Assembly: GCA_910588465.1 (NCBI GenBank)
Contig: CAJUOP010000009.1
Location: 1-64,000 of the forward strand
Reading direction: 5' to 3'
DNA length: 64,000 nt
DNA from: an uncultured Christensenellaceae bacterium
GTDB lineage: Bacteria > Bacillota > Clostridia > Christensenellales > Borkfalkiaceae
Made by a program: the position numbers and the translations under genes. The notes below the pieces were generated by a model, which was not told the origin of the DNA, ran no database searches, and worked only from the letters and a program-made list of their open reading frames with translations. Positions 26,257-35,075 of this stretch are shown piece after piece. The stretch's first letter is position 1. Each line of letters begins with the position of its first letter.

Positions 26257-26826
26257 ATGCCGCCGAAAGCGAAATTTACCAGAGAAGAGGTGATCGAAGC
26301 CGCACTCTCGATTTTGCGCGCCAAGGGACGGAGCGCGCTCACCGCGAGGGCGCTGGGCGAACGGCTGAACAGCTCCGCCCGCCCGATTTTTACGCTGTTT
26401 TCGGGAATGGACGAAATTTTAAAGGAAACGGAGCAAGCCGCGCGCAGGGTGTACGGCGAATACGTTTCCGCGGGGCTGAAGGAGAAGCTGCCCTTTAAGG
26501 GGGTGGGGCGGAGCTATCTGCGGTTTGCGCGGGAGGAGCCAAAGCTCTATCAATATCTGTTCATGCGCGAGGCGCAGGGGCTGCGCGCGGATCTGCTCCG
26601 CGAAATCGACGACAATTTCGCCGTGATTCTGCAATCGGTCACGGATGGCTACGGCTTGGATACAAAGAGCGCGGAGCGGCTCTATTTCCATTTGTGGATA
26701 TACACGCAGGGCATCGCGTCGCTGATCGCTTCGCGCACGTGCGCGTTTACGGAAGAGGAAACGGACGAAATGCTGACGGAGGCGTTTATCGGATTTTTAA
26801 TGAAGGCGAAAGGAGGACAAAAATGA
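26257..26826 (+). CDS. TetR-family transcriptional regulator
   Basis: A 189-residue TetR protein. The N-terminal HTH is FTREEVIEAALSILRAKGRSALTARALGERLNSSARPIFTLFSGMDEI, and the rest is a helical ligand/dimer domain. The start at 26257 follows CAAGGAGGG. The stop overlaps the next gene's ATG by four bases (ATGA), so it is the first gene of a TetR-ABC operon and probably represses it through the tandem operator upstream. Confidence 0.9.
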   Translation: MPPKAKFTREEVIEAALSILRAKGRSALTARALGERLNSSARPIFTLFSGMDEILKETEQAARRVYGEYVSAGLKEKLPFKGVGRSYLRFAREEPKLYQYLFMREAQGLRADLLREIDDNFAVILQSVTDGYGLDTKSAERLYFHLWIYTQGIASLIASRTCAFTEEETDEMLTEAFIGFLMKAKGGQK

Positions 26827-27515
26827 TCGCTGCGGAAAATATCGTAAAGAATTACGGCAGGGGCGAGGCGGCTTGCGCGGCGCTGAAGGGCGTTTCGCTC
26901 GAAATCGGCGCGGGGGAGTTCGCGGTCGTGCTGGGGCAGTCGGGCTCGGGCAAATCCACGCTGTTGTCCGTGCTCTCCGGCTTGGAGCGTCCCGACGGGG
27001 GTAAAGTGGTCTGCGGCGGCGAGGAGCTTACCGCCATGAACGAAAAGCAGCTCGCCGAATTCCGCAGGCGGGAGGTGGGGTTTGTGTTTCAGCAATATTT
27101 CCTGCTTCCGCACCTTACGGTGGAGGGCAACGTGCGCCTCTGCGCCGATCTGGTTAAGAATAAGGACTACGGCGAAATTATCCGCGCCGTGGGGCTGTGG
27201 GAAAAGCGTTCGCGCCGCCCTAAGGAGCTTTCGGGCGGGGAGCAGCAGCGGGTAAGCATTGCCCGCGCTCTCGCCAAAAAACCGAAGATTTTATTTATGG
27301 ACGAACCGACGGGCGCGCTCGACGAGGAGACGGGGCGGAGCGTGCTCGATTTGCTGAGCAGGGCGCAGCAGGAACTGGGCTTTACCGCGGTGACGGTAAC
27401 GCACAATCCGTCCATAGCGGAAATGGCGGATCGCGTCATCGTGATGAACAGCGGAAGGATCGGATCCGAACGCAAAAACGAAACCAAAAAATCTGCGTTC
27501 GAGATCGGGTGGTGA
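26823..27515 (+). CDS. ABC transporter ATP-binding protein (MacB/LolD type)
   Basis: 230 residues. Walker A GQSGSGKSTLL, Q-loop FVFQQYFLLPHLT, signature LSGGEQQRVSIA, Walker B ILFMDEPTGALD and H-loop VTVTHN are all present. The sequence matches the export-type ATPases that work with FtsX-fold permeases, the next gene. ATP hydrolysis occurs at the cytoplasmic face of the membrane. Confidence 0.95.
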   Translation: MIAAENIVKNYGRGEAACAALKGVSLEIGAGEFAVVLGQSGSGKSTLLSVLSGLERPDGGKVVCGGEELTAMNEKQLAEFRRREVGFVFQQYFLLPHLTVEGNVRLCADLVKNKDYGEIIRAVGLWEKRSRRPKELSGGEQQRVSIARALAKKPKILFMDEPTGALDEETGRSVLDLLSRAQQELGFTAVTVTHNPSIAEMADRVIVMNSGRIGSERKNETKKSAFEIGW

Positions 27516-27516
27516 T

Positions 27517-28647
27517 ATGACGGTAAGCATCAAGGACGGATTTAAGTTGTTTGGCATTGCGGTGGTCGCGTGCTGCGCGGTGTTCGTGTGTACCTTCTTT
27601 TTAAACTATTATCTCGACGCGCTCGCCGTGCGCGGCGCGGTGGCTCCGGAAGCGCTTCCTCTTTACGAGGCTCAACTGCTCTCCGCAAAGCTGACATGTC
27701 TGATCTCGGGGCTGTGTCTGCTGCTTGTGGCGGCGGTGCTGGTTGCCTTTTACGTAAAGATCTATCTGGATTTTCACGCGAAACAGATCGGGATATTAAA
27801 GGCGCTCGGCTTGCCCGATTTTAAAATCGCGTTCGGCTTTTGGGTGTTCGGGCTCAGCGTGCTTGTCGGCTGCGCCGCGGGATTTGCGGGCGGGTATGCG
27901 TTCGCGCCCGTCATTTACGAGCAGATGGGCGGAGGGGGGCTTCCCGCAGTGCCTTTGCGCTTTCATGCCGAGCTGCTGTTTTGTCTGGTGATCCTGCCCT
28001 TTGCGTGCTTTTCGGCGTACGCGGTTTTGTATGCGTTTTTCAAATTGCGCGCCCCCGTGTCCGCGTTGCTGCGCGGGAAAGAGCAAAAAATAACCCTAAA
28101 ACGTGCCCCGAAACGGGAACGTCCCTTTTTGCGCGAATTGTTTTCGCAGACGTTGGGCAGCCGTCCCGCGCTTGCGTTTTTCGTGGCGTTCGCATGCTTC
28201 TGCTTTTCCGCCATGCTGCAAATGTGCTTTGCCATGACCGAGCTGGCAAGCGAAACGATGGGGATCATGATGGGGGTCATGGGGGTGGTGCTGGCGGCGT
28301 GCTCGCTGCTGCTCGCCATGACGGCGCTCGTGCGGGGCAACGTCGAGACGATCGCCGTGATGCGCGCCTGCGGCTACGCCTTGAAGGATTACTGGGCGGC
28401 GGTGCTCGGCGGCTACCGCATTCCCGCCTATATCGGATTCGCGGCAGGCACGCTCTATCAGTACGGGCTGTTAAAGCTGATGACGGGGCTGGTGTTTTCG
28501 GGCGTGGAGGAGATGCCCGAGTATGCGTTCGACTTCGCCGTGTTCGGCGCGGTGCTCGCCGCGTTCGCCGTGCTGTTCGAGCTGACGCTGCTTATTTTTA
28601 CGCTTTCGGCGCGAAAAGCCTCCGTGCGGGAGCTGATGGCGGAATAA
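27517..28647 (+). CDS. FtsX-like ABC transporter permease
   Basis: A 376-residue permease with about eight membrane segments in two groups of four, each ending in a characteristic loop (KQIGILKALGLPDFKI; VETIAVMRACGYALKDYWAAV), as in FtsX/MacB-type exporters. One base separates it from the ATPase gene. Substrate is unknown; the TetR-controlled arrangement suggests export of a small molecule or peptide. No macrolide-specific motif can be claimed. Confidence 0.88.
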   Translation: MTVSIKDGFKLFGIAVVACCAVFVCTFFLNYYLDALAVRGAVAPEALPLYEAQLLSAKLTCLISGLCLLLVAAVLVAFYVKIYLDFHAKQIGILKALGLPDFKIAFGFWVFGLSVLVGCAAGFAGGYAFAPVIYEQMGGGGLPAVPLRFHAELLFCLVILPFACFSAYAVLYAFFKLRAPVSALLRGKEQKITLKRAPKRERPFLRELFSQTLGSRPALAFFVAFACFCFSAMLQMCFAMTELASETMGIMMGVMGVVLAACSLLLAMTALVRGNVETIAVMRACGYALKDYWAAVLGGYRIPAYIGFAAGTLYQYGLLKLMTGLVFSGVEEMPEYAFDFAVFGAVLAAFAVLFELTLLIFTLSARKASVRELMAE

Positions 28648-28726
28648 TTTTAAGGAAAGGGGCGCGGGCTTTCGCCCTAACGCGAAAGTGCAATTTGTAA
28701 TATCCCCCCACCGCAAACGGTAAAAC

Positions 28727-28757
28727 AAGGCGTGTAAGGCGATTTACGCGCCTTTTT
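28727..28757 (+). terminator. Intrinsic terminator after the ABC operon
   Basis: AAGGCGTGTAA pairs with TTACGCGCCTT (one G-T pair), followed by six T. An additional CTTTCG/CGAAAG hairpin lies upstream at about 28670-28690. Confidence 0.8.
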
Positions 28758-28801
28758 TGCGTTTCGTGCGGCAAAATTCGACCGAAATTCAACAAAAATA
28801 C

Positions 28802-28830
28802 TGTACATTTTTTTGCGGATATGCTATAAT
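28802..28830 (+). promoter_or_regulatory. Promoter for gyrB
   Basis: TGTACA (28802-28807) and TATAAT (28825-28830) are 17 bp apart with an extended -10 (TGC). It leaves an ~85-base leader before the gyrB ATG. Confidence 0.7.
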
Positions 28831-28922
28831 AAAGGAACAAAGATGGGTAAGAAACGGAGCAGAGGGCGGAACGCAGCAACCTGCAAACGAAAAGAGAAAT
28901 AAAACGAAACGGCGAGGTTAAT

Positions 28923-30836
28923 ATGGCGGAAAAAGTAGAAGGCGTTTACGGCGCGGAACAAATACAGGTTCTCGACGGATTGGAGCATATCCGCAAGCGC
29001 CCGGGAATGTACATCAGTTCTACGGACGAGCGGGGCTTGCACCATCTGGTAAGCGAAGTAGTCGACAACTCGATCGACGAGGCGCTGGCGGGCTATTGCG
29101 ACTGCGTAAACGTCACCGTGAATCGCGACGGCTCCTGCACGGTAGAGGACAATGGGCGCGGGATCCCCACGGCGATCCACCCCAAGGAGGGGATCTCTAC
29201 CGTGGAAGTCGTCTTTACCAAGGTGAACGCGGGCGGCAAGTTCGGCGGCGATTCGGGCTACAAGGTTTCCAGTGGTCTGCACGGCGTGGGCGTGAAGGCG
29301 GTGAACGCGCTTTCAGAGTGGCTGGAAGCGGAGGTCTGCCAGAACGGTCACGTTTATAAGCAGGTATACAACCGCGGCGTGCCCCAGCGCCCCCTGCAAA
29401 TTATCGGCGACACGCAAAAGACGGGAACGAAGGTGACCTTTTTCCCCGACGCGGAAATTTTCGAAACGATCGTATTCAAATACGAGACGTTGAAGGTCCG
29501 CTTAAAGGAGCTCGCCTTTTTAAACAAGGGATTAAAAATCACGCTCACTGACAACCGCGGCGAAACGCCCAAAACGGACAGCTTCTGCTACGAGGGCGGG
29601 ATCCGCGAGCTGGTCGAGGAGATCAACCGCGCCAACAGCGTGCTCTTTCCCGAACCGCTTTATTTCGAAGCGCAGGAGGGAACCACGGTTTGCGAAATCG
29701 CGCTGCAATACAACGAGAGCTATAACGAGGTGATTTATTCTTACGCCAACAACGTAAACACCATCGACGGCGGAACGCATATCGAGGGCTTGAAGCTCGC
29801 GCTCACCAAGGTGATAAACGACGCAGGCAGAAAGCTGAATATATTAAAGGAGAGCGACAGGCTCACGGGCGAGGACGTGCGCGAGGGCATTACCGCCGTG
29901 GTTTCGGTTAAGCTGGAAAACGCACAGTTCGAATCGCAGACCAAGGACAAGCTGAACAACAGCTTTGTGCGCCCGTTCGTGAGCAAGTGCGTTGCCGAGC
30001 GGTTCGGCACGTATATCGAGGAACATCCCGCGGAGGCGCGCGAGCTGGTGCTGCGCTGCATTACGGCGCAAAAGGCGAGGGACGCCGCGCGCAACGCACG
30101 CGAGCTTACCCGCCGTAAGGGCGTGCTGGAAAGCACCACCCTTCCCGGAAAACTCGCCGACTGTTCGGACAAGCGCCCCGAGCTGTGCGAAATTTACATT
30201 GTAGAGGGCGACTCGGCAGGCGGAACGGCGAAGCAGGGACGGGACAGAAGATTTCAGGCGATTCTGCCTCTGCGCGGAAAGATTCTCAACGTGGAAAAGG
30301 TGCGCTTAAACCGCGTGCTCGAAAACAACGAGATCAAGGCGATGATCACCGCGTTCGGCTGCGGCATTTTGGACGACTTCGACGAGAGCAAGCTCCGTTA
30401 CGACCGAATCATTTCCATGACCGATGCCGACGTAGACGGCGCGCATATCCGTATTCTGCTGTTAACCTTCCTCTTCCGCTATATGCGTCCCTTAATCGAG
30501 CACGGGCACGTGTATTCCGCCATGCCTCCGCTGTATAAAGCGAGCGTAAAGGGCAAGGAGGACGTGTATCTGTATTCGGAGGAGGAGAAAATCGCCTACG
30601 ACGCGCTGAACAACAATAAGGTGGAATATCAGCGTTACAAGGGCTTGGGCGAGATGAGCACCGAACAGCTGTGGGATACCACCATGAATCCCGCCACCCG
30701 CACGCTGGTGCGCATCAGCATGAAGGACGCGATCGAGGCGGACAAAATGTTTACGATCCTCATGGGCGAAAGCCCCGCGCTGCGCCGCAAGTTTATCGAA
30801 GAGAACGCGACGCTCGTAACCGATCTGGACGTATAA
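28923..30836 (+). CDS. gyrB: DNA gyrase subunit B
   Basis: At 637 residues this is the typical length. GHKL ATPase motifs EVVDNSIDEA, DNGRGIP and LHGVGVKAVN at the N-terminus; transducer domain; TOPRIM core EGDSAGGTAKQGRDRRFQAILPLRGKILNVE; DADVDGAHI; and the final tail EQLWDTTMNP. It uses ATP to negatively supercoil DNA with GyrA. GGCGAGGTT precedes the ATG. gyrA follows 18 bases later on one transcript. Confidence 0.98.
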   Translation: MAEKVEGVYGAEQIQVLDGLEHIRKRPGMYISSTDERGLHHLVSEVVDNSIDEALAGYCDCVNVTVNRDGSCTVEDNGRGIPTAIHPKEGISTVEVVFTKVNAGGKFGGDSGYKVSSGLHGVGVKAVNALSEWLEAEVCQNGHVYKQVYNRGVPQRPLQIIGDTQKTGTKVTFFPDAEIFETIVFKYETLKVRLKELAFLNKGLKITLTDNRGETPKTDSFCYEGGIRELVEEINRANSVLFPEPLYFEAQEGTTVCEIALQYNESYNEVIYSYANNVNTIDGGTHIEGLKLALTKVINDAGRKLNILKESDRLTGEDVREGITAVVSVKLENAQFESQTKDKLNNSFVRPFVSKCVAERFGTYIEEHPAEARELVLRCITAQKARDAARNARELTRRKGVLESTTLPGKLADCSDKRPELCEIYIVEGDSAGGTAKQGRDRRFQAILPLRGKILNVEKVRLNRVLENNEIKAMITAFGCGILDDFDESKLRYDRIISMTDADVDGAHIRILLLTFLFRYMRPLIEHGHVYSAMPPLYKASVKGKEDVYLYSEEEKIAYDALNNNKVEYQRYKGLGEMSTEQLWDTTMNPATRTLVRISMKDAIEADKMFTILMGESPALRRKFIEENATLVTDLDV

Positions 30837-30854
30837 AAAATAAGGAAAAAAGTT

Positions 30855-33452
30855 ATGGCGAAAAAAGAAACGAGTCCCGAGTTGACCGAAGAATTTAAAA
30901 AGACGCTCGAAATGACAAAGATCCTCGACATGGAGGTGGACGACGAGTTAAAGCGTTCGTTCATTTCCTACGCGATGGCGGTAAACAAGAGCCGCGCCAT
31001 TCCCGACGTGCGCGACGGGTTAAAGCCCGTGCACCGCAGAATTTTGTTTTCGATGCACGAAATGGGACTGTATAACGACAAGTCTTACCGCAAGTGCGCG
31101 CGTATCGTCGGCGACGTTCTGGGTAAATATCACCCGCACGGCGATTCGTCCGTTTACGACGCGCTCGTTCGCCTTGCGCAGGACTTCTCCATTAACTTCC
31201 CGCTTGTCGACGGGCACGGAAACTTCGGCTCCGTCGACGGAGACCCCCCTGCGGCAATGCGTTACACCGAAGCCCGCTTGACCAAGCTTGCGGCGGAAAT
31301 GCTGCGCGATCTCGATAAGGAGACGGTGGATTTCTTTCCCAACTTCGACGGCAACGAAATGGAGCCCGCGGTATTAACGGCGCGCTTCCCCAACCTGCTC
31401 GTAAACGGTTCGGACGGTATCGCGGTCGGTATGGCGACCAACATTCCCCCGCACAATCTGGCGGAGGTCATCGACGGCACGATTGCGCTGATCGATAATC
31501 CCGAGATCACCGTGGACGAGCTGATGAACTACGTGCCCGCGCCCGACTTCCCCACGGGCGGCATTATTATGGGCAGAAGCGGGATCCGCAAGGCGTACCG
31601 CACGGGACAGGGAAATATCGTGATCCGTAGCAAGTGCGAAATAGAGGAGCACGGCTCGGGCGGCAACCTGCGCTCGCGCATCGTGGTAACGGAAATTCCC
31701 TATCAGGTTAACAAGGCGCAGCTCATCGAGACGATCGCCAACATGGTGCGCGACAAGCGGCTGGAAGGCATTTCGGATATCCGCGAGGAGTCGGGCAGAG
31801 AGGGGATGCGCATTGTGATCGAGTGTAAAAAGGATGCCAACGCGCAGGTAGTGTTAAACTCGCTGTACAAGCATACCAACTTGCAGATTTCGGACGGGAT
31901 CATTCTGCTTGCGCTGGTCGAAAACGGCACCGAGCCCAAGGTGCTGAATCTGCGCGAAATTTTAAGCTATTATCTGGCGCACCAGAAGGAAGTTATCGTC
32001 CGCCGCACGCGGTACGATTTGAACAAGACGGAGGAGCGCGCGCATATCGTAGAGGGGCTCGTGCTCGCGCTTGCCAATATCGACGAAGTAATTAAAATCA
32101 TCAAGGAATCGAAGGACAAGTACGAGGCGACGGCAAAGCTCACGACAGCGTTCGAGCTTTCGGAAAAGCAGGCGAACGCCATTTTGGAAATGCGTCTGCA
32201 ACGGCTCACCTCGCTCGAGGTGGAAAAGCTCCGCGAAGAGCTCGCCGCTTTGCACGCGACCATTGCCGATTTAAAGGACATTCTCGCCAACGAGGCGCGC
32301 GTATTCGAAATTATACGTAACGATCTTCTTACGATCAAAGCGAAATACCCTTCCGAGCGCAGAACGGAAATTTCGGTCGACTTTGGCGAAATCGAGGACG
32401 AGGACCTCATCGACGAAGAGGACGTCGTCATTTCGATGACGCACGGCGGATATATCAAGCGTTTCCCCGTGGCGGAATACCGCGCGCAGCACCGCGGCGG
32501 CGTGGGCATTACGGGGCACAAGCCCAAAGAGGACGACTTTGTGGAGCAGATGTTCGTCTGCAATACGCACAAGCCCATTCTGTTCTTCTCCAACTTCGGC
32601 AAGGTGTATTCGATCAAGGGCTATCAGGTGCCCGAAGCCAACCGCACGGCGCGCGGCAGAGCCGTCGTGAATATCTTGCAGCTTTCCGCGGGCGAAAAAA
32701 TCGCAGCCATGCTTCCAATGGAAGAGGACGGCGAGGGCTTCCTGGTCATGGCGACCAAGAACGGACTGATCAAAAAGACGGCGACGAGCGAGTTCGCGCA
32801 CATTCTCCGCAGCGGAAAAATCGCCATCAAGATCGTGGACGGCGACGAGCTGATATCGGTGCAATTCGCGCGCGGAGACGACGAAATTATTATCGCCAGC
32901 CGTTCGGGCAAGTGTATCCGCTTCCCCGAGACGGACGTGCGCCCGATGGGGCGCGACACCATGGGCGTGCGCGCCATAAACCTTACGGGCAAGGACGACG
33001 TGGTGGATATGCTCGTGTTAAAGGAAGGCTTCGATATTTTAACCGTTTCCGAAAAAGGCTTCGGCAAGCGAACCGATCCCGCCGATTACAGAGTGCAGTC
33101 CCGCGCGGGCAAGGGCATTAAAGCCGGCGTGTTTAACGAGCGCACGGGAAAACTGGTAAACATGAAGCTTGTGAACGACGAGCTGGACGTAATGCTGGTT
33201 TCGTCTTTGGGGATCGTGATAAGAATGCACGGGGAATCCATTTCCAAAATCGGGCGCAATACGCGCGGCGTAAGGCTGATGAATATTCGCGGCGGCGCGG
33301 TGGCGACGGTTGCCATTACGGAAAAGGACGAGGAAGCGGAAGTGACCGCACCCGAAGAGACTGCGGCGGATCTTCCGCCCGAAGAGCTTGCAGGCGAACC
33401 CGATGCCGCGGAAGAGACGGCAGAGACGACCGAAACGAATTCGGAAGAGTAA
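30855..33452 (+). CDS. gyrA: DNA gyrase subunit A
   Basis: 865 residues. The breakage-reunion domain holds the quinolone-region motif HPHGDSSVYDALVRLAQ with Ser98 and Asp102 (equivalent to Escherichia coli Ser83 and Asp87) and the catalytic Tyr137 in RYTEARL. The C-terminal beta-pinwheel carries GyrA-box-like QHRGGVG. The tail (from about residue 830) is strongly acidic. GTTCTGGATATATGG-type ribosome spacing is ordinary. A terminator follows. Confidence 0.98.
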   Translation: MAKKETSPELTEEFKKTLEMTKILDMEVDDELKRSFISYAMAVNKSRAIPDVRDGLKPVHRRILFSMHEMGLYNDKSYRKCARIVGDVLGKYHPHGDSSVYDALVRLAQDFSINFPLVDGHGNFGSVDGDPPAAMRYTEARLTKLAAEMLRDLDKETVDFFPNFDGNEMEPAVLTARFPNLLVNGSDGIAVGMATNIPPHNLAEVIDGTIALIDNPEITVDELMNYVPAPDFPTGGIIMGRSGIRKAYRTGQGNIVIRSKCEIEEHGSGGNLRSRIVVTEIPYQVNKAQLIETIANMVRDKRLEGISDIREESGREGMRIVIECKKDANAQVVLNSLYKHTNLQISDGIILLALVENGTEPKVLNLREILSYYLAHQKEVIVRRTRYDLNKTEERAHIVEGLVLALANIDEVIKIIKESKDKYEATAKLTTAFELSEKQANAILEMRLQRLTSLEVEKLREELAALHATIADLKDILANEARVFEIIRNDLLTIKAKYPSERRTEISVDFGEIEDEDLIDEEDVVISMTHGGYIKRFPVAEYRAQHRGGVGITGHKPKEDDFVEQMFVCNTHKPILFFSNFGKVYSIKGYQVPEANRTARGRAVVNILQLSAGEKIAAMLPMEEDGEGFLVMATKNGLIKKTATSEFAHILRSGKIAIKIVDGDELISVQFARGDDEIIIASRSGKCIRFPETDVRPMGRDTMGVRAINLTGKDDVVDMLVLKEGFDILTVSEKGFGKRTDPADYRVQSRAGKGIKAGVFNERTGKLVNMKLVNDELDVMLVSSLGIVIRMHGESISKIGRNTRGVRLMNIRGGAVATVAITEKDEEAEVTAPEETAADLPPEELAGEPDAAEETAETTETNSEE

Positions 33453-33471
33453 GATAAGAATAAAGAGTGCG

Positions 33472-33503
33472 CCGCCCCGAGGATTCCTCGGGGCGGTTGT
33501 TTA
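33472..33503 (+). terminator. Intrinsic terminator after gyrA
   Basis: CCGCCCCGAGG/CCTCGGGGCGG with loop ATT, followed by TTGTTT. Confidence 0.85.
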
Positions 33504-33521
33504 TGTTATGCTGAGCACAAT

Positions 33522-33560
33522 GGGATTCTCGCGGTCGCATTCGCTCCCTCAGAATGACAG
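33522..33560. repeat. REP-like repeat
   Basis: GGGATTCTCGCGGTCG followed by CTCCCTCAGAATGACAG is one half-unit of the dispersed palindromic repeat. Confidence 0.65.
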
Positions 33561-33604
33561 GAGCGGCGGGGCAAAACGACAATTTAATTTGTCAACTTGC
33601 ACTG

Positions 33605-33886
33605 TTATTTCTCTTCGGCAAAAAGTTTTTGCAACTCTATTCCAATTTCTATGCCCAGACTAAGCGCATGAACTTTCAATTCTCTGTGAACGTAATCCAA
33701 ACGATTCACTATCGCCGTTTCGAACAGCGCCAACAATTTTTGTTGGTCTTTGTTTAAAATTTTTATTAACTTCTCTTTGCGCTCGTGCGCCCGGTTGGCT
33801 GCGTAATCATCGTGTTCCTCAATGTACTCCCGCAGAGGAATAAAGTAAGCCTTATCCAATAAGTCAAATAAAACAGAATCCGTCAT
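33605..33886 (-). CDS. Small helical protein facing an XRE gene (locus A)
   Basis: A 93-residue, mostly helical protein with no signal peptide (MTDSVLFDLLDKAYFIPLREYIEEHDDY...). A central part (ERKEKLIKILNKDQQKLLALFE) and a C-terminal helix (SLGIEIGIELQKLF) recall small Clostridia proteins grouped as DUF6809-like, a low-confidence comparison. The start at 33886 was chosen because AAAGGAGAAA lies just upstream, dropping an in-frame ATG ten codons earlier. It is divergent from the XRE gene at 33990. A broken copy lies at 34229-34345. Confidence 0.7.
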   Translation of the reverse strand: MTDSVLFDLLDKAYFIPLREYIEEHDDYAANRAHERKEKLIKILNKDQQKLLALFETAIVNRLDYVHRELKVHALSLGIEIGIELQKLFAEEK

Positions 33887-33899
33887 AAGTTTCTCCTTT

Positions 33900-33961
33900 A
33901 CTAAAAGTAGCAGCATACTGCTACTTTTAGTTATTATAGCAATAAAATGCTATAATGTCAA
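33900..33961. promoter_or_regulatory. Divergent promoters and operators of locus A
   Basis: Minus-strand promoter: TTGACA (33961-33956) and TATAAT (33938-33933), 17 bp apart. ATTATAGCA (33933-33941) with TGCTATAAT (33948-33956), a perfect 9-bp inverted repeat, covers its -10 and spacer. The right arm also contains TATAAT (33951-33956), an extended -10 for the plus-strand XRE gene. A separate 14-bp perfect inverted repeat (33900-33913 with 33918-33931, spacer CATA) follows in the small gene's leader. Confidence 0.75.
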
Positions 33962-33989
33962 ATGAAAAATAAAGAAAGGAGAAAATAAT

Positions 33990-34199
33990 TTGAAAATAAT
34001 TTTTGCAGAACGGCTAAAAAAATTAATGCTGGAATCTTCACTTACGCAAGTACAGTTAGCAAAAAAAATAGGCGGGAAACAAAATACAATTAGTGCATGG
34101 TTGCTTGGAAAGAATGAACCGAGCATTACGTATTTGTGGAAGCTAGCCGATTTTTTTGATGTTGACATAGATTATTTGGTCGGAAGAAAAAGCGATTAA
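33990..34199 (+). CDS. XRE-type HTH regulator (locus A)
   Basis: A 69-residue Cro/C1-type regulator. HTH around LTQVQLAKKIGGKQNTISAWLLGKNEP, ending IDYLVGRKSD. TTG start at 33990, supported by GAAAGGAGAAA upstream; no suitable ATG exists. Divergent from the small helical gene, with both promoters sharing one palindrome, so it probably represses both. Confidence 0.85.
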   Translation: MKIIFAERLKKLMLESSLTQVQLAKKIGGKQNTISAWLLGKNEPSITYLWKLADFFDVDIDYLVGRKSD

Positions 34200-34228
34200 A
34201 CATAAGGCGATTCCTCGACCACGCTACT

Positions 34229-34345
34229 TCGCGCATTGTGCTCGTGTGCCCAGTTGTCTGCGTAGTCATCGTATTGTTCAATATATTCGCGTAGCGGAAT
34301 AAATTAAGCCTTATCCAATAAGTCAAATAAAACAGAATCCGTCAT
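34229..34345 (-). pseudogene. Broken copy of the locus A small helical gene (locus B)
   Basis: The 5' region is identical to the locus A gene for over 50 bases, including AAGGAGAAACTTATGACGG, and then diverges. The Tyr codon after DKA has become TAA, so only 13 codons remain open. The homology continues (FIPLREYIEQYDDY-like) to near 34229 and then runs into REP-like sequence ACTTCGCGCATTGTGCTCG. Its promoter and operator are intact and differ from those of locus A. Confidence 0.75.
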
Positions 34346-34365
34346 AAGTTTCTCCTTTTAAAACA

Positions 34366-34419
34366 ATTATATCACAAATTGTGATTATTGTCAACATCTC
34401 AAATTGAGTTATTTATAAT
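34366..34419. promoter_or_regulatory. Divergent promoters and operators of locus B
   Basis: Minus strand: TTGACA (34394-34389) and TATAAT (34371-34366), 17 bp apart, with ATCACAA-A-TTGTGAT (34371-34385) in the spacer. Plus strand: TCAACA (34391-34396) and TATAAT (34414-34419), 17 bp apart. CTCAA-A-TTGAG (34398-34408) lies in the plus-strand spacer. Confidence 0.75.
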
Positions 34420-34425
34420 TTTATT

Positions 34426-34650
34426 ATGGAAATTTTAAAACGGTTGTACGAATTAAGGCGCGATAGCAATAAAACACAACAAGACATTGCAAGTTATTTA
34501 AACATAAAGCAAAATACTTATTCGCAGTATGAAAACGGACAACGGCAATTGTCGATAGATGTGTTAATAAAATTAGCGCAATATTACAATGTTTCTACTG
34601 ATTATATTTTAAACTTAACAGATGAAGAGATACGTTATCCGTTAAAATAG
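34426..34650 (+). CDS. XRE-type HTH regulator (locus B)
   Basis: 74 residues, HTH TQQDIASYLNIKQNTYSQYENG, ending STDYILNLTDEEIRYPLK. No Shine-Dalgarno sequence is present. The -10 at 34414-34419 puts the mRNA start at about 34426, so the message may be leaderless. Divergent from the broken small gene. AT-rich codons unlike its neighbours gyrA and pheS. Confidence 0.85.
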   Translation: MEILKRLYELRRDSNKTQQDIASYLNIKQNTYSQYENGQRQLSIDVLIKLAQYYNVSTDYILNLTDEEIRYPLK

Positions 34651-34667
34651 AATTTATAACCGTGCAG

Positions 34668-34994
34668 GGGATTCCCGCGGTCGCGCTGCTCCCTACTTCG
34701 CGCGATGCGCTCGTGCCGTCCAAGGTGAAAACATTCAGAAAGACGGGACAGAATGACAGATTAAAAACGAAGGCGGTCGCTTTTGCTAGATACTTCGCGC
34801 GTTGCGCTCGTGCCGCTGTTGGTTGCCGTTTGGGTTGATGGCGTATTGGCGAAACAGCGGGGCAGCATGACGGGAGCGACGGGGGCAGCATGACGTAAGT
34901 CCCAAAGGATTCGGTTACGTAACTCCTCACAGCGAAGCGTTTAAGCGTCGGTTCTGTCATTCTGAGGCGCGGCGGAGCCGCACCGTGGGAATCT
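34668..34994. repeat. Cluster of REP-like repeats in a 679-bp gene-free stretch
   Basis: One ~60-bp unit (34672-34732) reads GGGGATTCCCGCGGTCG then CTACTTCGCGCGATGCGCTC then GTGCCGTCCAAGG. A related piece occurs at 34785-34815. Short repeats GGGGCAGCATGACG occur twice near 34860-34895. A reverse-oriented unit TGTCATTCTGAGG...GGAATCT with an internal GGCGCGGCGGAGCCGCACC palindrome occupies 34955-34994. No gene is visible here, and the pheS promoter follows at 35041. Confidence 0.65.
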
Positions 34995-35040
34995 ATGCTG
35001 CCCGTCATTTAATTTCCTTTTCCGCAGCCGTTAAAAAAAG

Positions 35041-35069
35041 TTGACAATTTTTAAAAACTTGTCTATAAT
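35041..35069 (+). promoter_or_regulatory. Promoter of the pheST T-box leader
   Basis: TTGACA (35041-35046) and TATAAT (35064-35069) with a 17-bp spacer, full consensus. Confidence 0.85.
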
Positions 35070-35075
35070 AGCGGT

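Noticed and set aside
28923..33452. Replication origin near gyrB-gyrA
   Set aside because: No dnaA, dnaN, recF or DnaA-box cluster lies around gyrBA; only the separate cluster at 1696-1728 was seen.
33605..34650. Prophage or integrative element
   Set aside because: XRE genes occur, but no integrase, capsid, portal, terminase or attachment-site pair was found.
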